Shown here in pieces: positions 9,179 to 18,608 of a stretch of DNA of 64,000 nt. The notes beneath the pieces were generated by a model. The model was not told where the DNA came from, made no database searches, and saw only the letters and a program-made list of their open reading frames with translations. Both the position numbers and the translations under genes were made by a program. The number at the start of each line of letters is the position of its first letter. Within the stretch, counting starts at the first letter, position 1. Source of the stretch: Paenibacillus sp. XY044. Its GTDB lineage: Bacteria; Bacillota; Bacilli; Paenibacillales; Paenibacillaceae. The stretch is taken from the NCBI RefSeq assembly GCF_002257645.1, contig NZ_NQMO01000009.1, positions 186,001 to 250,000 on the forward strand, in the 5' to 3' direction.

Positions 9179-10042
9179 TTAAGCTTTTACAGAACCGAGA
9201 AGAGCTCCCTTGATGAAATAACGCTGTAAAAACGGATATACAGCCAGGATCGGTATCAATGAGACGAAAATGGTGGCGGCAATGACCGATTCGCTTGAGG
9301 TCTCCGTCAATTGTCCAAGCTGCTGCGCTTCATTTTGCCCCATGATGATTTGCCGAAGCAGCACGGGGAGCGTCGTCAATTCCTTGTCGCTCATATAAAT
9401 GAATGATTGGAAGAAGTTGTTCCATAGCCCTACCGCCATCCAAAGAGCGAGCGTAGCCAATACCGGCTTGCAAAGCGGTAAAATGATCGCAAAAAATACC
9501 CGGTACGGATTGGCTCCATCGATCATCGCTGACTCTTCCAGTTCTTCCGGCAAGGAGCGCATAAAGCTGATCATGATAATCACGTTAAAGGCCGAAATCA
9601 AATTCAGCGCGATGACGACCCAAATCGTATTGACCAAGTGCAACTCCCGCATGACCAAATAGGTCGGAATCAAACCACCGCTGAAAATCATCGTAAACAG
9701 AACTAACGACATAAACGCATTTTTCCAAGGAAGCGTCCGTTTCGTGAGGGGGTATGCCGTAGTAGACGTGAACAAAAGGCTTAGGAAGACGCCGACAACG
9801 GTAATAAAGATCGAGTTGCCATAAGCGTTCCAGATATAGTCGGTATGGAGGATCGTCTTATACGCACTGAACGTAAATTCGCGCGGCCACAAAAACAGCC
9901 CTCCGCGAATCGCCTCCTCCTTGGAACTAAGGGACAGCGAGATCTCCCTCCATAGCGGGTACAGCATGATGGCAGCCAGCAAGGCCAGAAATAGAATATT
10001 GACGGAGTCGAATAGGCGCGAAGAAAATGATTTATTCTTCAT
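9179..10042 (-). CDS. carbohydrate ABC transporter permease, LplC-type
   Basis: 287 residues and six membrane helices. The EAA loop EESAMIDGANPYRVFFAIILP couples it to the ATPase. It is the second permease, 12 bp after the LplB-type gene and followed by the binding lipoprotein. Length and N-terminus (LFDSVNILFLALLAAIMLYPLW) are typical of the LplC/YtcP group. No ATPase gene is linked. Confidence 0.93.
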   Translation of the reverse strand: MKNKSFSSRLFDSVNILFLALLAAIMLYPLWREISLSLSSKEEAIRGGLFLWPREFTFSAYKTILHTDYIWNAYGNSIFITVVGVFLSLLFTSTTAYPLTKRTLPWKNAFMSLVLFTMIFSGGLIPTYLVMRELHLVNTIWVVIALNLISAFNVIIMISFMRSLPEELEESAMIDGANPYRVFFAIILPLCKPVLATLALWMAVGLWNNFFQSFIYMSDKELTTLPVLLRQIIMGQNEAQQLGQLTETSSESVIAATIFVSLIPILAVYPFLQRYFIKGALLGSVKA

Positions 10043-10054
10043 ATTGGATTCACC

Positions 10055-10996
10055 TCACCAAATCCCATGGCCGGTCAGCCGTTTGGAAATCCGGTTTGTA
10101 ATCAGCAGCATGACCAGTCCAATAACGGATTGAAACATTCCCGCTGCCGTAGCAAAGGAGAACCGCCCCATCGATATTCCAACGCGGTATACATACGTTT
10201 CGAGTACGTCCGCCACGCTGTAAACAAGCGGATTGTACAATACGAAAATTTGGTCGAAGCCAACATTCAGAATATGACCGGTGCGCAGAATAAGCAAAAC
10301 CACGATGGTACCCGCGATGGAGGGAAGAGTAATGTGCCAAACCAGCTGAATACGATTCGCCCCATCGATTCGCCCGGCATCGTATAAATCAGGGCTGATT
10401 CCCGTGATTGCGGCTAGATAGATAATCGTCCCCCACCCGACTTCTTTCCACAAGTCCGATGCTACAAGGAGGCTGCGGAAGCTTCCGGGATCCATGAGCG
10501 GAGACGTGGATATGCCCAAAAATTCAAGTAATCCGCCGCCGGTTGAAAACAAAGAAAACAAAATCCCCCCCAAAATCACCCATGATACAAAGTGCGGAAA
10601 ATATACGATCGTTTGTATAATTCGCTTGAAGCCGGAATGGAACACTTCGTTCAATAGCAAAGCCAAAATAATGGGTGCAGGAAAGTTGAAAACCAATTTG
10701 TACAAACTGATGATCAGCGTGTTCCTCAATGCCACCCAAAAGTCAGGAGAATCAAACAGAATACGAAACCACTTCAGACCGGTCCAGTCGCTGCCAAAGA
10801 TTCCTTCCGATAGCTTGAAATCCTTGAATGCGATCGTGATGCCGAACATTGGCCAGTAGTTAAATAAGAGCAAGTAAATAATTCCGGGGGCCAACAGGAT
10901 CAAATAATGTTTATGCTTTCTGACACGTTTGAACCAATTCGACAAGGCAGACGGTTTGCGTGCGGCCTTTGCGGCCGGGTTGACGGATAAGCCCAA
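10055..10996 (-). CDS. ABC transporter permease, LplB-type
   Basis: 313 residues. After a basic head (RVRKHKHYLILLAPGIIYLLLFNYWPM) come six helices and the EAA loop YDAGRIDGANRIQLVWHITLP. The start is a TTG at 10996 placed 8 nt after a strong AAAGGAGG; no ATG fits. It opens the importer part of the operon and has a CcpA-like operator 29 bp upstream of its start. A truncated relative of this protein occurs as the chimera at 22264-22878. Confidence 0.93.
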   Translation of the reverse strand: MGLSVNPAAKAARKPSALSNWFKRVRKHKHYLILLAPGIIYLLLFNYWPMFGITIAFKDFKLSEGIFGSDWTGLKWFRILFDSPDFWVALRNTLIISLYKLVFNFPAPIILALLLNEVFHSGFKRIIQTIVYFPHFVSWVILGGILFSLFSTGGGLLEFLGISTSPLMDPGSFRSLLVASDLWKEVGWGTIIYLAAITGISPDLYDAGRIDGANRIQLVWHITLPSIAGTIVVLLILRTGHILNVGFDQIFVLYNPLVYSVADVLETYVYRVGISMGRFSFATAAGMFQSVIGLVMLLITNRISKRLTGHGIW

Positions 10997-11024
10997 ATGC
11001 AGTTCCTCCTTTCAACGGATAATT

Positions 11025-11038
11025 TGATTGCGCTTACA
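11025..11038 (-). promoter_or_regulatory. candidate CcpA cre site
   Basis: TGTAAGCGCAATCA on the minus strand matches the catabolite-control consensus TGWAANCGNTNWCA at all fixed positions but one. It lies between the AraC-type regulator and the LplB start, where CcpA repression would silence the importer and sulfatase when preferred sugars are present. It also implies a promoter here separate from the regulator's own. Pattern match only. Confidence 0.5.
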
Positions 11039-11138
11039 TCTTAACCGTCGCAGGTAGTGGAGGAACATCATCATTATTTGATATCGATGGCTGAAAACCC
11101 GCATCCTTCAAGATTCGTTCAAAAAATGCACATCCATT

Positions 11139-13394
11139 TCAAGAATGATCCATCGATCTTTTACGGTATTCGCCCGGCGTTGTGCCTTCGAACTTTTTGA
11201 ATGAACGGATATAGGTATGAACATCGTTGTAACCGACTTGTTCGATGATTTGCTGCAGTGTTTTACGATGATCTTTGAGGAGAGTTTTACTGATATTCAA
11301 ACGGTATTCCGTCAAATACTCCTGCGGCCGTTTACCGACCTCAGCTTTGAAAATGCGGCTCAAATAAGACGGACTAATCCCAAGCGAGGCAGCCACGTCA
11401 GAAATGGAAATGTTTTCGGCGTAATGATTCTCAATATACGTGATCGCCTGATGGACGATCGCCCCATACTCTTCATCTTTCCTGCGCAGGGTTTCCAAAT
11501 ACAAAATGACCTGATCCGTTTGGCTGACCAGTAATTGGCGCAGCTCGTCTCTGTTCTGGCAATGCTGCAGCTGAAGCAAGTCAACTTCGTTCATCAACGG
11601 CCCAATATCAAATCCTTCCTGAACCAGAGAACTGATGACATGACTCATTAATACAAGGATCGTTTGCAGCAGTTTGGGATAGGGGTAGACGCTATTTTCT
11701 AAATACCGGTCGAACATTTCAGTAATATAGCTTTCGGCCGCATCACGGTCCGTGGACAAAATAGCATTCATAATCAGTTTTTGATATGCAGCCGGATACT
11801 GGTAATGAACATTCTCCTCCATCGGCTTGGAAAAATAGATATCGGTTTCCATGAAAGCTTTATAGACAATCATTCGTTTCACTTGCTCGAAGCCTTCATG
11901 AAGCTGTTCCAAGGGGTAAACGGAACTGATACAGAAGGATACGGTGGCATCAATGCGATTTCGGGCGAGATTTTGTATGCTTCGGCAAACGTCTTCAAGC
12001 CTTGCCATCTGAAATGCATCCATTTCTTCATGTTCCAAATTGACAATAAATCCGATCTTTTGCCGATCCAATATGGTGCCGGCAGAAGGAATACCCACTC
12101 CGAGCGCATCCTCAGCCAGGCTGTACAAATATAACAGCTGGTTCGCGATTTTCCCTTGATGGTCCATCGATTCATCGATCATGACGAGCACGGCAAAGTA
12201 AGGATACACAAATTGAATTCCTGCTTCGCGAAACCTCACAGTGATATCGGAGGATTCCACGCGATGATCATGGAGCAGCTCATGAACCAATTGATAACGT
12301 ACGATCGGCTCATTTTTGCGGATGACCGCCAATAGATCATGGATCGCGTAGTTCACAAACGCGTAAGGATCCCGGCTCTCGCCCGTGAATACAAAACCCT
12401 TAAGCCTTTCGGCTAAGCGTCTCCATGGCATGTACATCATCGATGCAAGGTAATACGATACCCCAACCCCCGCAGCCGCGACGATGAGAAGGATCATTGC
12501 CGCCTGTTTATAGGCATCCGTTACCTGTTTGTCATATGCTGCAAAAGGAGACAACTGGATGATGACAAATCCGCTGGACGGCAGCTTATATGCCGATACA
12601 AAAAAATCTGCGCCTCCTATTGTTCTCCTTTCCGATTGTACGGTCCCGGCCTGCAGTGAATCCGCTATTTTTTCGGCATCCAATCCTTGGATCGGCTCGG
12701 ATATCATGCGTCCTTCCGGATCGAGTAAAACCATCGGCCCTACCTGATCTTTATGAAGGTTCATCCAGGTATTATAAAAGACGTCTTGCTGGACATTAAG
12801 CACCAGAATCCCCAGCGGAGTAGACTGAACTGGCGGAATGGACCGGGCGAATGTCAGTATGTTACGACCGTCCTCACTTGGTAAGGAACGCAAACCGATC
12901 CAGGAAGAGGACTTGTTCGTACTAACCGTATTCAGCCCCCGAAGAAAGGCGTTATCATAGAAATCAGCCTCGTCATAAATGCCTTCGTTCGTCGTCAGCA
13001 CCTTCCTGTTTTGCAAAATATCAAGGTACAGCGAATGGAACAACGGATTAATCACCGTCCAGCTCCGCAACTGCTCCTTCGTCTGAGCATAATCGTAAGC
13101 CGATTGATCGAACGGATGCTTCAACAGATCCAGCACGCTCGGCGAGAGGGAAATTTGCAAAACCATTTGATTCATTTGATCCAAGAGAATGTCCAAGTTG
13201 CGCGAAGAGCGATCCAAATAAGTTCGGGAGGAGCTCTCCAACTGTCCGCGCGCGTCATGTTTGATGCGGTATACCTGAAACGAGAGCAATATCAACGTTG
13301 GAATTAAGATCGTAATAAGGAATAGGAGCAGATGTTTATGAAAAACGAATTTCACTTCTTTTCGTTTAAGGAACATTCTAATCGTTACCCCCAT
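11139..13394 (-). CDS. membrane-bound Cache-type sensor with AraC DNA-binding domain
   Basis: 751 residues. Helix 1 (about 20-40) and helix 2 (about 297-320, MILLIVAAAGVGVSYYLASMM) bracket an extracellular domain of the Cache type. A cytoplasmic region and a C-terminal pair of helix-turn-helices follow (AITYIENHYAENISISDVAASLGISPSYLSRIF ... EGTTPGEYRKRS). Such one-protein sensors sit beside LplB/LplC importers in Paenibacillus and turn them on when the sugar is sensed outside. The start is either the ATG at 13394 or the ATG six codons in (MFLKRKE), which has the better-placed GGGGG. It lies between sialidase and importer, all on one strand. Confidence 0.92.
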   Translation of the reverse strand: MGVTIRMFLKRKEVKFVFHKHLLLFLITILIPTLILLSFQVYRIKHDARGQLESSSRTYLDRSSRNLDILLDQMNQMVLQISLSPSVLDLLKHPFDQSAYDYAQTKEQLRSWTVINPLFHSLYLDILQNRKVLTTNEGIYDEADFYDNAFLRGLNTVSTNKSSSWIGLRSLPSEDGRNILTFARSIPPVQSTPLGILVLNVQQDVFYNTWMNLHKDQVGPMVLLDPEGRMISEPIQGLDAEKIADSLQAGTVQSERRTIGGADFFVSAYKLPSSGFVIIQLSPFAAYDKQVTDAYKQAAMILLIVAAAGVGVSYYLASMMYMPWRRLAERLKGFVFTGESRDPYAFVNYAIHDLLAVIRKNEPIVRYQLVHELLHDHRVESSDITVRFREAGIQFVYPYFAVLVMIDESMDHQGKIANQLLYLYSLAEDALGVGIPSAGTILDRQKIGFIVNLEHEEMDAFQMARLEDVCRSIQNLARNRIDATVSFCISSVYPLEQLHEGFEQVKRMIVYKAFMETDIYFSKPMEENVHYQYPAAYQKLIMNAILSTDRDAAESYITEMFDRYLENSVYPYPKLLQTILVLMSHVISSLVQEGFDIGPLMNEVDLLQLQHCQNRDELRQLLVSQTDQVILYLETLRRKDEEYGAIVHQAITYIENHYAENISISDVAASLGISPSYLSRIFKAEVGKRPQEYLTEYRLNISKTLLKDHRKTLQQIIEQVGYNDVHTYIRSFKKFEGTTPGEYRKRSMDHS

Positions 13395-13440
13395 GATTTA
13401 CGGAATGCTTCGATCATCTACTGTTCATATCATAGTTTGA

Positions 13441-14790
13441 TTAAATATTAGATTTGAGGACCCAGTCCAACGTAAAAGCTTTAAAAGATATATCCATGTT
13501 ATTCCAATCGTCATAATCGAACACCCGCTCATAGAGGATCCCGATCTCTCCGTTTGCCAGGATGGTTAGACAGGAATAGCCAAAAAAACCGTCGTCCAGC
13601 ACCCTGCTGTAAGGCCAAGTCTTCCCTCCATCTTCGCTCAAGCGAACAGTTCCCTTGACTCTCGTCGTTTCATCGTTCGGATTGGAGAATAATACGCGAA
13701 CTTTACCATCCCCTAGATCAGGATATAGAATGACGCTGGATTGACAGGTCGGATCCGTTAGAGCCCTATCAAAGTAAACTTCGCCCCATGTTTGTCCGCC
13801 ATCCTGACTCGTAGCAACGGCCGTTCGCTGCATCCCCGAATGATTTCTCATAAAACACTTCAGTTCCCCTGAAGGTAACTCGATCACCTGGGATTCGGTT
13901 AAATTATGCTTATTGTCGGAAAGCGTTTTTGCAGACAGAACCATGCCTTCCAGTACCCTGCCGTCATTAGGTGACTCCCCACGCTGCCAAGTAACGCCGT
14001 GATCATCGCTATATATACATGCACATGACATTTGCCCATCTTTGTTAGAAAAATAGATAGGGAAAACCAAACGTCCCGCAAACTCCTCATGCGCCATTTG
14101 AACCCCACGCCCGGGTCCGGCACCAATAAAACGCATCCATTCTTCCTTCACCATCGGGTTCAAATCTCTTGGCGCAGACCACGTTAACCCGTCGTCCTCA
14201 CTTTGAATGATTTGCAGAAACGAAGTCCTTGCTTCAAGCATGCTTTCGTTAGGATCAATCCCTTTTTTATAATAGATATTTCCTTGGGGTTGACCGTTTT
14301 TGAACAGATAGCCTTGTTCATCCACTTGATAATCGGTTACATTCCCCTCCACATCGAACACTAGCCCATCGTGCGCGAGCGCAAATCCTTTTCCGTCTCG
14401 GTCAAAAAGCTCTCTACGACCTTCCGAATCGAAACCGCTCCCCGGTTCGCTGCTCCATAATCCGATTCCCCCAGGAGTGTGACAATAAAGCATAAATATC
14501 GTTCCCGTTTGTTTATCTTGAAGCAATGAAGTATCGATCGCCGCGGCCCCATCAAGCCCTTCGCCTGGAAATGAAACCAGCTTCTGAACTGCTCCCCACG
14601 TCTTGCCATGATCGACGCTTCGTCTAATGGTCGTGTCGATTTGATTGGGATTATCGGTTTGATCCATGATTCTTGCATCGATTCCCGCAATAACCGTCCC
14701 CCTCACTGTCGTCATCAGAGATGGAATGCGATATGCTTTGGATCCAGCCAAGTTCGGATAATAAATAGCCTCGGAACGAATACATGACAT
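13441..14790 (-). CDS. sialidase / neuraminidase-like BNR-repeat enzyme (GH33-type), no signal peptide
   Basis: About 449 residues with the sialidase hallmark YRIP (Arg21) and the catalytic-Asp neighbourhood GIDARIMDQTD. There are five Asp-box repeats of the form S-x-D-x-G-x-T-W: SVDHGKTWG, SEDDGLTWS, SDDHGVTWQ, SQDGGQTWG and SEDGGKTWP. The family removes terminal sialic acid. The ATG at 14790 lies 9 nt after AAGGAG; the GTG at 14796 is too close to the SD. No export signal is seen, which is unusual for a sialidase and points to action on imported oligosaccharides. It begins the minus-strand locus. A non-sialidase BNR hydrolase remains possible because catalytic Tyr/Glu were not aligned. Confidence 0.85.
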   Translation of the reverse strand: MSCIRSEAIYYPNLAGSKAYRIPSLMTTVRGTVIAGIDARIMDQTDNPNQIDTTIRRSVDHGKTWGAVQKLVSFPGEGLDGAAAIDTSLLQDKQTGTIFMLYCHTPGGIGLWSSEPGSGFDSEGRRELFDRDGKGFALAHDGLVFDVEGNVTDYQVDEQGYLFKNGQPQGNIYYKKGIDPNESMLEARTSFLQIIQSEDDGLTWSAPRDLNPMVKEEWMRFIGAGPGRGVQMAHEEFAGRLVFPIYFSNKDGQMSCACIYSDDHGVTWQRGESPNDGRVLEGMVLSAKTLSDNKHNLTESQVIELPSGELKCFMRNHSGMQRTAVATSQDGGQTWGEVYFDRALTDPTCQSSVILYPDLGDGKVRVLFSNPNDETTRVKGTVRLSEDGGKTWPYSRVLDDGFFGYSCLTILANGEIGILYERVFDYDDWNNMDISFKAFTLDWVLKSNI

Positions 14791-15028
14791 TCTCACTCAC
14801 TCCTTCGGTTGTTTGCATTCATTATAGGCGAGCGGAATCCATAATCGCTACTGGACTTATGTATTGATACACGTATATTTTTTAGACTTTAATCTGAAAC
14901 GACAACCCAAACCAGACGTAAAACCCAGAGTATGAATCTTTAAAAATAGGTAGGAAACAGACCGAACGCAGGATGCCCGATTAGCGCATCAAGACGGGGA
15001 GTTTTTTACAAAATGGAGGGAAAATCAT

Positions 15029-16111
15029 TTGTTCACCACAAACAAAGCATTGCGCTTTGGCATGCTTATCGTATTACTATTTTTAATTATTTTCTTAGGA
15101 TCCAAGGTGAGTTTTGTATTTCGTCCGATCATTGCATTAATTCAGGTAGTAGCAATTCCACTGCTTCTCTCGGTATTTTTCTACTATTTGCTCAGGCCGC
15201 TGGTTAAGTTAATGGAAAAATATAAAGTAAACCGGACTATGGCTATTTTGATTATTTATGTCATTTTCGCCATTGCCATCGTTTGGTTTATTTTTAGCAA
15301 ATGGCCTTTACTATACGGGCAGTTTATAAGCTTTCTTGATAATGTCCCAAGTCTCTTGAGTGCAGTGGGGGATCAAATCAATGAGCTTGAGAAGAACGAA
15401 TTCCTCTCATCCTTATTTCCGGCAACTGAGAACAATGGACTCTCCTCGATCACCAATTACTTAAATAAAGGCTTTTCTTTCTTGTCGAATTATTTAGGCG
15501 GTTTGTTTTCTTTTGTATCTAATTTTACGATTATCCTTTTCACCTTCCCCATTCTCCTGTTTTTCATGCTAAAAGAAGGAGAGAGGTTTGGAAATTTACT
15601 TGTACGCGCAACGCCAACTCGTTATCAAAACGATTCCCGTGAGATTGTCACAGGAATTGACCACATGTTAAGCGGATTTATTGTCGGAAGAGTGATCGTC
15701 AATCTTTCGTTGGGCGTCTTAATGTATATCGGCTTCCTAATTATTGGCTTACCCTATGCTTTCTTGCTTACGGTCATATCGGTTATTGCAAACTTTATTC
15801 CCTTTATCGGAGCAATCCTGTCTGCGATCCCGATTGTCATCGTAGGGCTGACACAGTCGCCGGCGACAGCTATATGGTCGCTTGTCATTATTCTTGTTGC
15901 TCAGCAAGTCCAAGATAACTTGATTGCTCCCTATGTATTCGGGAAAAAGCTGGATATTCACCCTCTTACAACCGTCATACTTGTTCTGGCTGCCGGCAAT
16001 ATCGGGGGAATCATTGCGATGATTATTATCATTCCCGTTTATATGATGCTGAAAATCATTGCGGTTCGCGTCTTCTCTCTATTTTTCAAAGATAAATGGA
16101 TGAAGCTGTAA
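15029..16111 (+). CDS. AI-2E family transporter (PerM/YdbI-like)
   Basis: 360 residues with the family's layout: two N-terminal helix pairs, a soluble middle (about residues 100-150), then four or five helices. The C-terminal NFIPFIGAILSAIPIVIVGL and QQVQDNLIAPYVFGKKLDIHPLTTVIL motifs are typical. The start is TTG at 15029, 8 nt after GGAGGG. The family exports small molecules or ions; most members are uncharacterised despite the name. It stands alone and divergent from the sialidase gene, with its own terminator. Confidence 0.93.
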   Translation: MFTTNKALRFGMLIVLLFLIIFLGSKVSFVFRPIIALIQVVAIPLLLSVFFYYLLRPLVKLMEKYKVNRTMAILIIYVIFAIAIVWFIFSKWPLLYGQFISFLDNVPSLLSAVGDQINELEKNEFLSSLFPATENNGLSSITNYLNKGFSFLSNYLGGLFSFVSNFTIILFTFPILLFFMLKEGERFGNLLVRATPTRYQNDSREIVTGIDHMLSGFIVGRVIVNLSLGVLMYIGFLIIGLPYAFLLTVISVIANFIPFIGAILSAIPIVIVGLTQSPATAIWSLVIILVAQQVQDNLIAPYVFGKKLDIHPLTTVILVLAAGNIGGIIAMIIIIPVYMMLKIIAVRVFSLFFKDKWMKL

Positions 16112-16176
16112 GGTGAAATGATTTAGCATAATGTAAAAAGCATAGGTTTTACAAAGATGCGGATAGCTGCTAAGGC

Positions 16177-16216
16177 AGAAGCCAAGAGTATTTTCATACT
16201 TTTGGCTTCTTTTTTT
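16177..16216 (+). terminator. rho-independent terminator after the AI-2E family gene
   Basis: Long arms AGAAGCCAAGAGTA and TACTTTTGGCTTCT with loop TTTTCA, followed by a run of seven T. It may also slow transcripts leaving the convergent DrrB-type gene at 16267. Confidence 0.9.
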
Positions 16217-16266
16217 AGAGTGCAATTTAGTCTTCGATTGCCTGTTGCTTTCCTTGTTTTACTATT

Positions 16267-17034
16267 TCACGCCCGCTTTTTGTACGCCCGCATCGCAAAG
16301 TAATAAGCTACCAGCATAATTCCGACGCACCACGCAAGCGCGATCCATAGATCATGGCCCACGGGCTGACCTGACAGCAGCGCACGGATGGATTCCACGA
16401 TTGAAGTGACCGGCTGGTTTTCGGCAAAAGCGCGAACTACCTTCGGCATCGAATCGGTCGGCACAAAGGCCGAGCTGATAAACGGCAGGAAGATCAGCGG
16501 ATAGGAAAATGCGCTTGCACCTTCCACCGATTTTCCGGACAATCCGGCAATCGCCGCGACCCAAGTCAATGCCAGCGTAAATAGCATGAGTATTCCGGTT
16601 ACAGCGAGCCAAGGCAGGATTCCTGCCGACGAGCGAAAGCCCATAATGAGCGCTACGAGAATGATGACGACAAGAGAGATGACGTTGGATACCAGCGAGG
16701 TCAGAACGTGCCCCCACAGCACGGCGGAGCGCGCAATCGGCATGGAGTGGAACCGCTCAATGATGCCCCGCTGCTTATCCATAAACAGGCGGTAAGCTGT
16801 ATAGGATATACCGCTTGCAATCGCAATCAGCAGGATGCCAGGCAGCAGGTAATTCACATAATTATCCGTACCGGTTTGGATTGCGCCGCCAAACACATAG
16901 ACAAACAGCAGCATCATCGCAATCGGTGTAATGCAGACTGTGATGATGGTGTCCATGCTGCGAAAAATATGGCGCATGGAGCGCCCAAGCATAACGCCCA
17001 TATCGCTAAAAAAGTGATTCTTCACTGTCTCCAT
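16267..17034 (-). CDS. ABC-2 type permease, DrrB-like (drug efflux)
   Basis: 255 residues, six helices, with the ABC-2 signature region LPGILLIAIASGISYTAYRLFMDKQRGIIERF and FISSAFVPTDSMP. It forms an efflux pump with the ATPase upstream. Its ATG follows the ATPase stop with no gap, so the two are translationally coupled. The operon also has PadR and two DUF1048 proteins, the usual Bacillota arrangement for inducible multidrug or bacteriocin export. Confidence 0.94.
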   Translation of the reverse strand: METVKNHFFSDMGVMLGRSMRHIFRSMDTIITVCITPIAMMLLFVYVFGGAIQTGTDNYVNYLLPGILLIAIASGISYTAYRLFMDKQRGIIERFHSMPIARSAVLWGHVLTSLVSNVISLVVIILVALIMGFRSSAGILPWLAVTGILMLFTLALTWVAAIAGLSGKSVEGASAFSYPLIFLPFISSAFVPTDSMPKVVRAFAENQPVTSIVESIRALLSGQPVGHDLWIALAWCVGIMLVAYYFAMRAYKKRA

Positions 17035-17793
17035 TTACATTGCCTCCTTCTTTCCGACGATTGCGAGGAATATTTCCTCTAACGACGGCTGTTTTTCCAC
17101 ATACTCGACCTTCGCTTGCGGGAACAGCTTTTTTAGCTCCGGGAGCGTGCCATTAGCAATAATCCTACCTTCGTGGAGAATGGCGATTCGGTCGGCAAGT
17201 TGCTCAGCCTCATCCAGATACTGAGTGGTTAGAAATATCGTCGTGCCGCCGCCCGCCAGTTCCTTGACGGTCTTCCAAACCTCGATGCGAGCCTCGGGGT
17301 CAAGCCCGGTAGTCGGCTCGTCGAGGAAAATGATTTGCGCTTCTCCCACAAGGCTCAAGGCGATATCGAGCCTGCGGCGCATACCACCCGAATAAGTAGA
17401 TGCCTTTCGATCCGCAGCATCTGTCAAGCCGAAGCGTTTAAGCATGTGATCCGCAACCTGACGCGGATTTTTCAGGTGACGCAGCTTGGCGATCATGATA
17501 AGATTCTCCCGCCCGGTCAAAATCTCGTCCACGGCGGCAAATTGCCCGGTCAGACTGATCGAGTGCCGCACATTCTCGGGTTTTGACGCGACGTCGAATC
17601 CGTTGACGGTGGCGGTACCTCCGTCCTGCTTAAGCAGCGTGGTGAGGATTCTGACAATCGTCGTCTTGCCCGCGCCGTTGGAGCCAAGCAGGGCGAAAAT
17701 CTCACCTCGCTTCACTTCAAAGTCGACGCCCTTCAGGACTTCTGTGTCCTTGAATGATTTTCGCAGACCATTCACTTCAATGGCTTTTTCCAT
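17035..17793 (-). CDS. ABC transporter ATP-binding protein, DrrA-like
   Basis: 252 residues. Walker A GSNGAGKTT, signature YSGGMRRRLDIAL, Walker B IIFLDEPTTGLD and a short C-terminal tail ending LEEIFLAIVGKKEAM are all present. It powers the DrrB-type permease encoded directly after it. Transcription comes from the PadR promoter at about 19.0 kb. Confidence 0.96.
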   Translation of the reverse strand: MEKAIEVNGLRKSFKDTEVLKGVDFEVKRGEIFALLGSNGAGKTTIVRILTTLLKQDGGTATVNGFDVASKPENVRHSISLTGQFAAVDEILTGRENLIMIAKLRHLKNPRQVADHMLKRFGLTDAADRKASTYSGGMRRRLDIALSLVGEAQIIFLDEPTTGLDPEARIEVWKTVKELAGGGTTIFLTTQYLDEAEQLADRIAILHEGRIIANGTLPELKKLFPQAKVEYVEKQPSLEEIFLAIVGKKEAM

Positions 17794-17805
17794 CCCGGTC
17801 CCCCC

Positions 17806-18156
17806 TTACTTTTTTTTATCCGCAACTTTTTTCTTGGCCTTGTTACCTTCTTGGCCAACAGATTCTTGATAGATGTCAGCGTAAGTTTTCGAATCTTTGA
17901 TTAGATCGTCGCAGAAAGCCGCTACGTCACTGCCCGTCACGTCGAGCACGCCTTTCCCCAACGCCGCGCCCTCTTCAAAAAGATCGATAATTCCCGATAG
18001 CAAACCCGTCCCTTCGGTTAGCTCAACAGGGCCGACCTTAAAGAGATATTTTTGAATCTCTTTATACACCATTTGATAATCCCGCGGGAGCGCTTTGACA
18101 CGCGCCACGTGCGCTCGCCACTCTTTTTTGCCCTCGATGATATCTCGTATTCTCAT
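17806..18156 (-). CDS. DUF1048 family protein
   Basis: 116 residues, mostly helical and highly charged. Its pattern (KALPRDYQMVYKEIQKYLFK ... LFEEGAALGKGVLDVTGSDVAAFCDDLI) is that of DUF1048, whose members usually sit with PadR and an efflux pump; function is unknown. The Lys-rich tail (KKKVADKKK) is distinctive. A strong SD (AGGAGGAGG) precedes the ATG. It is paralogous to the gene at 18261-18608, from which it is separated by an R3 repeat. Confidence 0.85.
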   Translation of the reverse strand: MRIRDIIEGKKEWRAHVARVKALPRDYQMVYKEIQKYLFKVGPVELTEGTGLLSGIIDLFEEGAALGKGVLDVTGSDVAAFCDDLIKDSKTYADIYQESVGQEGNKAKKKVADKKK

Positions 18157-18178
18157 GATGATCCTCCTCCTATTTATA

Positions 18179-18263
18179 TAGAATGAACTGAAGAAAATAA
18201 TGTTTTAAGGCCGTTTGGAGCCGTAGTAACAGGGAGCTCATATCAAAACCTTAGCTCATTCTA
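18179..18263. repeat. R3 palindromic element, copy 2
   Basis: Same design as 5607-5692: ends TAGAATGAACTGAAG and CCTTAGCTCATTCTA, internal AGGCCGTTTGGAGCCGT dyad, about 85 bp. It sits inside the PadR operon between the two DUF1048 genes. The stop codon of the upstream DUF1048 gene (TAG, 18261-18263) is the outer edge of the repeat. Confidence 0.75.
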
Positions 18264-18608
18264 TTTGCCTAATTTTTTAGCGATATTGTGGTTGAGTTGA
18301 TCGCGCCACTTGTCGCGAAAGGACTTTGCCCCTTCTTCACCGGCCAGCGCTGAACAGAAGCCTTTGATATCGTCACCCAAAACCTCTTGGACACTCTGAC
18401 CGTCCGCTGCCGTTTCTTCGAGCAGGCCAAGCACACCGTCAAGAATTGGCATGAGGTTGCGACCGGTGAAATCGGAGTGAGGCCAAAGATGGGCATTAAT
18501 TTTTTCCCATGCCGCTTGATAATCAGCTGGCAGCTTTTTAGCTCGCGATTCAAAAGTTTTCAATTCCTTAGTCATGTCGCTTCCGGTGATCTTTTCCCAA
18601 AAATTCAT
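18261..18608 (-). CDS. DUF1048 family protein
   Basis: 115 residues starting MNFWEKITGSDMTKEL at the ATG 18608. This shares one base with the PadR stop (TAATG) and follows the SD GGAGG inside the PadR tail; a longer frame upstream is not needed. It shows the DUF1048 pattern (SRAKKLPADYQAAWEKINAHLW ... LLEETAADGQSVQEVLGDDIKGFCSAL). Its stop codon is contributed by the R3 element, so its last residues (KKLGK) may have been altered when the repeat arrived. Confidence 0.85.
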   Translation of the reverse strand: MNFWEKITGSDMTKELKTFESRAKKLPADYQAAWEKINAHLWPHSDFTGRNLMPILDGVLGLLEETAADGQSVQEVLGDDIKGFCSALAGEEGAKSFRDKWRDQLNHNIAKKLGK

